Shown piece by piece: positions 58,999 to 64,000 of a stretch of DNA of 64,000 nt. Position numbers and translations under genes: made by a program. This DNA comes from Mesorhizobium sp. ES1-1 (GTDB lineage Bacteria > Pseudomonadota > Alphaproteobacteria > Rhizobiales > Rhizobiaceae): contig NZ_JAIUGX010000003.1 of the NCBI RefSeq assembly GCF_020164785.1, positions 372,001-436,000 of the forward strand, read 5' to 3'. Every line of letters begins with the position of its first letter. Position 1 is the first letter of the stretch. The notes below the pieces were generated by a model. It was not told the origin of the DNA, made no database searches, and was given only the letters and a program-made list of their open reading frames with translations.

Positions 58999-59259
58999 AT
59001 GGCCGACGATATCACAGAGACCAGCCAGACTGTTGCCGCCGGCCAGTTGCGTGCCTTGATCGAGCGCATCGAGCGTCTTGAGGAAGAGAAGAAAACCATC
59101 TCGGACGACATCAAGGAAGTCTTCGCCGAAGCCAAGGGCACCGGCTTCGACACCAAGGCAATCCGCACGATCATCCGGCTGCGCAAGAAGGACCAGGCCG
59201 AACGCCAGGAGGAGGATGCCATCCTCGATCTGTATATGGCCGCGCTCGGCATGGAGTAG
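58999..59259 (+). CDS. gapR: GapR-like nucleoid-associated protein (DUF2312)
   Basis: 86 residues, fully helical in pattern: [60 protein letters not shown]. GapR binds overtwisted AT-rich DNA ahead of forks and RNA polymerase and is a hallmark of alphaproteobacteria. ATG 58999 is directly preceded by a GGAGAG site. It is followed by two small hypothetical genes on the same strand. Confidence 0.93.
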   Translation: MADDITETSQTVAAGQLRALIERIERLEEEKKTISDDIKEVFAEAKGTGFDTKAIRTIIRLRKKDQAERQEEDAILDLYMAALGME

Positions 59260-59294
59260 AGCGAGTGACCCGCTGATGAATTCCGGAGTCGCCG

Positions 59295-59735
59295 ATGAGC
59301 GAATTCGACTTCGGCGCGCGTCGCGGGTCTGACTTCCGCCATCGCGGCTTCTGGACGCTGTTCGAAGAACGGCATCCCCAGGAGAGGGAGAGGCTGGCGA
59401 GGCGCGGGCCTTGGTTCTGGCAGCGCGGACTCCCCGACTTCGCCTTGGTCCTTTCCATGTATGTCGCGCCGGCGCAGAACCATGTCGGCGTCTTCTTCGG
59501 CCGCAACGAAAAATTCGGAGCCACGCAAAGCTGGTCACGGCTGGAGCCGTTCCGGCCGGCGATCGAAGCGAGGCTGAAGCTCGGGCCGGAGCAGAGCAGC
59601 CCGGGCCTGGGCATCAATTCGATGTGGCGGGTGAACTGCTATGCCGAGGACAATTGGCCGGCAATGGCCGATTGGCTGGTCACGGAATGCTCACGCATCG
59701 AGCGGGCGGTTGCCAACGTGCTGGGGCAGGGATAG
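59295..59735 (+). CDS. hypothetical protein
   Basis: 146 residues, soluble, rich in Arg and aromatic residues (HRGFWTLFEERHPQERERLA, GPWFWQRGLPDFALVLSMYV). The pattern resembles DUF4268-type proteins, but this is uncertain. GGAG precedes the ATG. It lies 35 bases after gapR and 6 bases before a small membrane protein gene, so the three may share a transcript. Confidence 0.65.
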   Translation: MSEFDFGARRGSDFRHRGFWTLFEERHPQERERLARRGPWFWQRGLPDFALVLSMYVAPAQNHVGVFFGRNEKFGATQSWSRLEPFRPAIEARLKLGPEQSSPGLGINSMWRVNCYAEDNWPAMADWLVTECSRIERAVANVLGQG

Positions 59736-59741
59736 GCGCCG

Positions 59742-60053
59742 ATGTCGCTAGCCGGGATCGGGTCCTTCTTTCGCTCGCGATGGCTTGGACAGGCGCCGCT
59801 TGATCAGCTTTTCTGGCGCGACATGGTTCTGGTCGGCACGGCAATCAGCGTCGTGTCATCCGTGCTGGCGCTCATCCTGCTGGGGCTGAAAATGCCGCTC
59901 GGCCTCGTGCTCGCGGTGCATTTCGCGCCGGTCCCCTATGCCGTGTTCCTGACCATCGCCGTCTGGCGCACCGCTGAGAAGTCAGGCGGCGCCAAGGCGT
60001 CGCTGATGATGCTCGGCTCGGCGGTCTGGCTCATCGCCACGGTCGTCGTCTGA
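59742..60053 (+). CDS. small membrane protein of unknown function
   Basis: 103 residues with three hydrophobic helices (about 27-50, 53-74, 85-103) after an Arg-containing start (SFFRSRWLGQ). No family recognised. It starts 6 bases after the previous stop; the ribosome site is the AGGCG within that gap. Convergent with msrB. Confidence 0.65.
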   Translation: MSLAGIGSFFRSRWLGQAPLDQLFWRDMVLVGTAISVVSSVLALILLGLKMPLGLVLAVHFAPVPYAVFLTIAVWRTAEKSGGAKASLMMLGSAVWLIATVVV

Positions 60054-60066
60054 GAACTCGGCCACG

Positions 60067-60091
60067 AAAAAGGGCGGCCGGAGCCGCCCTT
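60067..60091 (-). terminator. intrinsic terminator after msrB
   Basis: 9-bp stem AAGGGCGGC / GCCGCCCTT with a 4-base loop; the T-run is on the minus strand, so it serves msrB. It could also slow the convergent plus-strand transcript. Confidence 0.85.
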
Positions 60092-60115
60092 CGCAAAGAG
60101 GTAATGGAGGTTCGC

Positions 60116-60520
60116 TCAGGCGGCCGGCTCGAATTTCAGGGCTACGCCGTTGATGCAATAACGCAGGCCGGTCGGCGGCGGGCCGTCCTCGAAGACATGG
60201 CCGAGATGGCTGCCGCAACGGGCGCAGTGGCATTCGGTGCGAACCATGCCGTAGCTGCGGTCGATGGTGTTCTCGACCGAGCCCGGAACCGGATCGTTGA
60301 AGCTCGGCCAGCCGGTGCCGCTCTCGAATTTCAGCTTGGATTCGAACAGCGGCTGGTCGCAGCCGACGCAGGAAAAGGTGCCGGCGCGCTTTTCATAGAG
60401 CAGGGCGCAGCTTCCCGGCCGCTCGGTGCCGTGACCGCGCATGACGGCGTATTGCTCCGGCGTCAGCATGGCGCGCCATTCGGCGTCGGTGCGGGTCACG
60501 GAATAGGTGTGGGTGTCCAT
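60116..60520 (-). CDS. msrB: peptide-methionine (R)-S-oxide reductase
   Basis: Repairs oxidised methionine (R-sulfoxide) in proteins with thioredoxin. 134 residues: zinc Cys pairs CVGC and [13 protein letters not shown], and the catalytic Cys in [15 protein letters not shown] 60520 follows AGGAG. No signal peptide, so cytoplasmic. Stands alone with its own terminator. Confidence 0.96.
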   Translation of the reverse strand: MDTHTYSVTRTDAEWRAMLTPEQYAVMRGHGTERPGSCALLYEKRAGTFSCVGCDQPLFESKLKFESGTGWPSFNDPVPGSVENTIDRSYGMVRTECHCARCGSHLGHVFEDGPPPTGLRYCINGVALKFEPAA

Positions 60521-60649
60521 TTGATCTCCTCGGCCTTTGCGGCTTGTTGTTGGTGCAAAGGGTATTCGCATCAAGATAGGCATTTGTTACGGACCTGCCC
60601 AGTGCCTGGCATTCGAAGTCTGTTCCGGAAGCTCAGCTTCTCTCAGGCG

Positions 60650-60832
60650 TCTGCGCCGCCCCTCACCTGCCTGCCGGCATCCTCTCCCCGTATAGTGACG
60701 GGGAGAGGGGACGCTGTCGTCGGCGATTTCGCCAATTGTCGATTTTGCAAGAAAGGCGTCGACATAGCGGTCAGCCCTCTCGCCCCGTTTACGGGGAGAG
60801 ATGTCCGGCAGGACAGTGAGGGGCAGCGCCGA
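60650..60832. repeat. intergenic inverted-repeat element upstream of msrB
   Basis: Arms at about 60650-60690 and 60792-60832 are complementary over some 40 bases with several mismatches; the best parts are CCCCTCAC, CCTGCCGG and CTCTCCCCG. The left arm contains an internal hairpin CTCTCCCCG / CGGGGAGAG. The arms share sequence with the element at 26800-27040. It fills the space between msrB and the VWA gene and may contain the msrB promoter or simply be an inserted palindrome. Confidence 0.8.
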
Positions 60833-60859
60833 CTTTGGCGATTGCGGACGTGGAAGCGG

Positions 60860-62050
60860 TCAATGCTTCCGCGAAAGCTGCTTCGTCGCACCTTCGAGGC
60901 CGGCCAGTGTCAGCGGGAACATGCGGCCGCCGAAGATGTCGCGGATCATCGCGATAGAATGGGTGTAACCCCAATTCTTCTGGCTCTCCGGATTGAGCCA
61001 AATCGCGTTTGGCCATTGCTGCAACAGGCGGCCGAGCCAGACGCTGCCGGCCTCCTTATTCCAATGTTCGACCGAGCCGCCGGGCTGCGCGATCTCGTAG
61101 GGGCTCATCGCGGCGTCGCCGACGACGATCACCTTGTAGTCGGGGCCGTATTTGTGGATGAGATCGAAGGTCGGGATGGTCTCGGCATGGCGCCGGCGGT
61201 TATCCTTCCACACGCCTTCGTAGAGGCAATTGTGGAAATAGAAATATTCGAGCTGGCGGAATTCGGCGCGGGCGGCCGAGAATAGCTCCTCGACGCTCTT
61301 GATATGGTCGTCCATCGAGCCGCCGACATCGAAGAACATCAGCAGCTTGACGGCGTTGCGCCGTTGCGGCCGCGCGCGCACATCGAGGTAGCCGTGCTCG
61401 GCCGTGGCGTGGATCGTGCCGGGCAGGTCGAACTCTTCTTCCGCACCTTCGCGCACCCAGCGGCGCAGACGTTTCAGGGCGATCTTGATGTTGCGCGTGC
61501 CGAGCTCGACCGCATCGTCGAAGTTCCTGAATTCGCGCTTGTCCCAGACCTTTACGGCACGGCGGTTGCGGCTCTCATGCTGGCCGATGCGTACGCCTTC
61601 GGGATTGTAGCCATAGGCGCCGAAGGGCGAGGTGCCGCCAGTGCCGATCCATTTCGAGCCGCCCTGGTGGCGGCCCTTCTGCTCCTCGAGGCGCTGCTTC
61701 AAGGTCTCCATGAGCTTGTCGAAGCCGCCGAGGGCCTCGACAAGCTTTTTCTCCTCGTCGCTCAAATGTTTCTCGGCCAACCGGCGCAGCCACTCTTCCG
61801 GCAGGGTGTGGACATCCACTGCATCCAGGCCGCCTAGCGCCTCAATGCCCTTGAAGACATGGGCGAACACCTGATCGAAACGGTCGATATAGCGCTCGTC
61901 CTTCACCAGTGCGGCGCGGGCCAGGTAATAAAAGCCCTCGACGTCGTAGTCGACCAACCCGGCTTCCAACCCTTCCAGCAGCGACAGATATTCCCGAAGC
62001 GAGACGGGGACGCGCGCAGCCTTGAGTTCGAGGAAGAAGGGAAGGAACAT
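60860..62050 (-). CDS. VWA domain-containing CoxE-like protein
   Basis: 396 residues. A helical N-terminal half (ELKAARVPVSLREYLSLLEG) and a Gly-rich stretch (GGSKWIGTGGTSPFGAYGYN) are followed by a VWA domain with a modified metal site MFFDVGGSMDDH and a threonine/Asp later in VVGDAAMSPYE. It is encoded 7 bases after the GNAT gene and downstream of a MoxR ATPase. MoxR-VWA pairs act as chaperone-like systems that insert metal or assemble complexes. The client here is not known. Confidence 0.88.
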   Translation of the reverse strand: MFLPFFLELKAARVPVSLREYLSLLEGLEAGLVDYDVEGFYYLARAALVKDERYIDRFDQVFAHVFKGIEALGGLDAVDVHTLPEEWLRRLAEKHLSDEEKKLVEALGGFDKLMETLKQRLEEQKGRHQGGSKWIGTGGTSPFGAYGYNPEGVRIGQHESRNRRAVKVWDKREFRNFDDAVELGTRNIKIALKRLRRWVREGAEEEFDLPGTIHATAEHGYLDVRARPQRRNAVKLLMFFDVGGSMDDHIKSVEELFSAARAEFRQLEYFYFHNCLYEGVWKDNRRRHAETIPTFDLIHKYGPDYKVIVVGDAAMSPYEIAQPGGSVEHWNKEAGSVWLGRLLQQWPNAIWLNPESQKNWGYTHSIAMIRDIFGGRMFPLTLAGLEGATKQLSRKH

Positions 62051-62057
62051 GGCCTCG

Positions 62058-62504
62058 CTACAGCAAATCGTACTCGATAAAGCCCGTCTTCCGCGCGACA
62101 CGGTCGTAGAGCTTGCGCGCCGTGCTGTTGGTTTCGTGCGTCATCCAGTAGACGTTCTTGACGCCGATCTTTGCGGCTTCCTGTTTCACTGCCTCGATCA
62201 GTGCGGCGCCGATGCCCTTGCCACGCACATCGGGGTCGGCGAACAGGTCTTGCAGGTAGCAGTTGTTTTTTTCCGACCAGCCGGAGCGATGGTAAAGATA
62301 GTGGGTGAGGCCGACCGCCTTGCCGTCCAGCGTGGCGATAAAACCCTTCGGTTCGAATTCGCCTGCCGTGAACAGCCGCCTCCAGGTGATGGCGTAGACC
62401 TCTTCCGGCAGCTTGGTCTCGTAGAAGGTGAGGTAGTCGGTCCACAGGCGCTTCCAGTCGTCGTGGTCGGACTGCGCGAGCGGGCGGACAACAATCTCAG
62501 ACAT
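62058..62504 (-). CDS. GNAT-family N-acetyltransferase
   Basis: 148 residues. The acetyl-CoA loop is seen as DPDVRGKGIGAALIEAV, preceded by CYLQDLFA and followed by YWMTHETNSTARKLYDRV, the usual GNAT end. GGAGG precedes the ATG. It lies between the MoxR and VWA genes on the same strand with short gaps (39 and 7 bases), so all three form one operon. Confidence 0.88.
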   Translation of the reverse strand: MSEIVVRPLAQSDHDDWKRLWTDYLTFYETKLPEEVYAITWRRLFTAGEFEPKGFIATLDGKAVGLTHYLYHRSGWSEKNNCYLQDLFADPDVRGKGIGAALIEAVKQEAAKIGVKNVYWMTHETNSTARKLYDRVARKTGFIEYDLL

Positions 62505-62543
62505 GTCATTTCCTCCGAAAGGTTCTTGGCAAAAGCTGCCTGC

Positions 62544-63383
62544 CTATTGCTGCCTTCTGGCCATGAAGGCCAGCCGTTCGAAGAGATGCACGTCCTGCTC
62601 GTTCTTCAAGAGTGCGCCGTGCAGCCTGGGCAGTGCGTTCTTGGGGGCGGCGCGCAAGTCCTCCGGCGCGATGTCGTCGCTGACCAGCAGCCGGATCCAG
62701 TCGAGCGCTTCGGAGGTCGACGGCTTCTTCTTCAGCCCCGGCACGTCGCGGATCTCGTAGAACTGGGTGAGCGCCGCCCGCACCAAATTCTGCTTGATGC
62801 CGGGATAATGGACGTCAACGATCCTGTGCAGCGTGTCGATTTCGGGAAAGCGGATGTAGTGGAAGAAACAGCGGCGCAGGAAAGCGTCCGGCAGTTCCTT
62901 CTCGTTGTTGGAGGTGATGATGACGATGGGACGGACAGCGGCGCGGATGGTTTCGCCGGTCTCGTAGACGAAGAACTCCATCCGGTCGAGTTCCTGCAGC
63001 AGGTCATTGGGGAACTCGATGTCGGCCTTGTCGATCTCGTCGATCAGCAGCACGACTTTCCTGCCGGCAGCGAACGCCTCCCAGAGCTTGCCGCGTTTGA
63101 TGTAGTTCTTGATGTCGTTGAACCTGGCATCGCCGAGCTGGCTGTCATGCAGCCGCGACACCGCGTCATATTCGTAAAGGCCCTGCTGCGCACGCGTCGT
63201 CGACTTGACGTGCCATTCTATCAGGTCGAGGCCGAGCGCGGCTGCCACCTGGCGGGCAAGTTCGGTCTTGCCGGTTCCGGGCTCGCCTTTGACCAGCAAC
63301 GGCCGTTCGAGCGCGATCGCGGCGTTGACCGCCACCATAAGATCCTTGTCGGCGACATAGGCCGCCGTGCCTTCGAAACGCAT
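62544..63383 (-). CDS. MoxR-family AAA+ ATPase
   Basis: 279 residues. Walker A LVKGEPGTGKTELARQVA, Walker B VVLLIDEIDKAD, sensor 1 IVIITSNNEKELPDAFLRR. ATG 63383 (MRFEGTAAYVADKDL) is chosen because it begins the conserved fold and has AGCAGGA upstream; the frame is open about 98 codons further without support. MoxR ATPases work with VWA proteins to remodel or metallate target complexes; the VWA partner is two genes downstream. Confidence 0.9.
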   Translation of the reverse strand: MRFEGTAAYVADKDLMVAVNAAIALERPLLVKGEPGTGKTELARQVAAALGLDLIEWHVKSTTRAQQGLYEYDAVSRLHDSQLGDARFNDIKNYIKRGKLWEAFAAGRKVVLLIDEIDKADIEFPNDLLQELDRMEFFVYETGETIRAAVRPIVIITSNNEKELPDAFLRRCFFHYIRFPEIDTLHRIVDVHYPGIKQNLVRAALTQFYEIRDVPGLKKKPSTSEALDWIRLLVSDDIAPEDLRAAPKNALPRLHGALLKNEQDVHLFERLAFMARRQQ

Positions 63384-63527
63384 TCCTGCTCCCCGTCTGT
63401 TCATCGGACCGTAAGGACGCCGCCCCGCCTGTGCAAGGGCAGGCCGACTGCGGCGAATGAGCTTGAAACCCGCAACTGGGAAATCCGTTGCTGAGACACG
63501 GCCACCTTGCGGCCGAAAGGGTTGGGC

Positions 63528-63953
63528 ATGGCGGGACAGACTTCCACCAAGATGGCGCTGCAGATAGTGGTCGGAATGCTGGCGGCGACGCCGGTGCTGG
63601 TCGGCCTCGCAGGCGTGCTGGCCGGGCCAAGTTTCCTGCATGTCAGGGCGCCCTGGCCGGCCGATCTCGACAGCCATTTCCGGTTCCTCTCCGGATTCTT
63701 CCTCGCTATCGGCATTGGCTGGTACAGTTGTATTCCCGGTATCGAGGCCAAAACGGAGCGCTTCAGATTGCTTGCGGCCTGCACGTTTGCAGGAGGACTG
63801 GCGCGGCTTGTCTCACTCATCACGGCCGGACCGCCGTCGACCGGTCATCTGGCCGGACTCTGCGTCGAACTGCTCGCGGTGCCGCTGCTGGTCTGGTGGC
63901 AAGGACGGATTGCGAATAATGCCGCCGACAATGGCCGTGCCGCTGGCGCTTGA
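63528..63953 (+). CDS. DUF4345-type membrane protein
   Basis: 141 residues with four hydrophobic helices. The pattern ALQIVVGMLAATPVLVGLAG, then DSHFRFLSGFFLAIGIGWY and FAGGLARLVSLITAGPP matches DUF4345 proteins. Function unknown. ATG 63528 is preferred over an ATG seven codons upstream because GGGTTGGG lies just before it. The remaining 47 bases of the window show no further gene. Confidence 0.75.
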   Translation: MAGQTSTKMALQIVVGMLAATPVLVGLAGVLAGPSFLHVRAPWPADLDSHFRFLSGFFLAIGIGWYSCIPGIEAKTERFRLLAACTFAGGLARLVSLITAGPPSTGHLAGLCVELLAVPLLVWWQGRIANNAADNGRAAGA

Positions 63954-64000
63954 CGAATCGGCGGCCTATATTGGGCGGGACGGTCTGTGCTTCCCGGCAG

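Overview
The window is chromosomal DNA of an alphaproteobacterium of the order Hyphomicrobiales, most likely Mesorhizobium. The support is high GC, alphaproteobacterial families (GapR, an L21 protein with a C-terminal extension), a rhizobial hydroxyproline-catabolism cluster, many GTG and TTG starts, and short intergenic inverted-repeat elements of the rhizobial kind. The genus is inferred from gene content, not from a search.

Layout. 1-1.6 kb: end of the ATP synthase operon (atpD 3' part, atpC). 1.6-6.5 kb: uronate genes (fructuronate reductase type, uxaC, KdgF-like cupin) and an aldehyde dehydrogenase. 6.6-15.2 kb: a small membrane protein, recQ, an EAL protein, an ice-binding-domain autotransporter, an L,D-transpeptidase and a GAF-GGDEF-EAL protein. 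15.2-19.1 kb: an accessory strip, lower in GC from about 16.2 kb. It holds a 30-codon RiPP-type precursor, a 5'-truncated LuxR-type gene whose 3' end is repeated 1.76 kb away, small membrane proteins and a frameshifted DUF3592-like gene, and it ends at tRNA-Ser(CGA). 19.4-27.7 kb: rplU-rpmA, a GNAT, an endonuclease/phosphatase-family gene, a rhomboid, obgE-proB-proA and nadD. 27.7-36 kb: an MFS transporter and mscS, then rsfS-rlmH-envC-like-ctpA-yibQ-like-rppH. 36-42 kb: catabolic alanine racemase with dadA, a pair of lipoproteins resembling phospholipase A2 and phospholipase D, and a secreted hypothetical. 42-49 kb: LysR/mmsA divergent pair, a four-unit repeat of the mmsA 3' end, and a GntR-controlled hydroxyproline operon. 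49-55 kb: a branched-chain amino-acid ABC transporter (livHMGF, a small membrane gene, livK). 55-64 kb: pyruvate carboxylase, gapR, hypotheticals, msrB, a MoxR-GNAT-VWA operon and a DUF4345-type protein.

Metabolic theme: use of plant- or host-derived compounds (uronates, hydroxyproline, D-alanine, branched-chain amino acids, methylmalonate semialdehyde) feeding central carbon through pyruvate carboxylase, next to conserved housekeeping blocks.

Most unusual items: the orphan RiPP-like peptide; the duplicated LuxR 3' end bracketing low-GC small membrane genes; the mmsA-tail tandem repeat; two elements built from inverted CCATTCA heptamers that fill the space between a stop codon and the next start; the ice-binding/autotransporter fusion; and the PLA2-like/PLD-like lipoprotein pair with overlapping stop and start. 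No CRISPR array, intact transposase or rRNA was seen.
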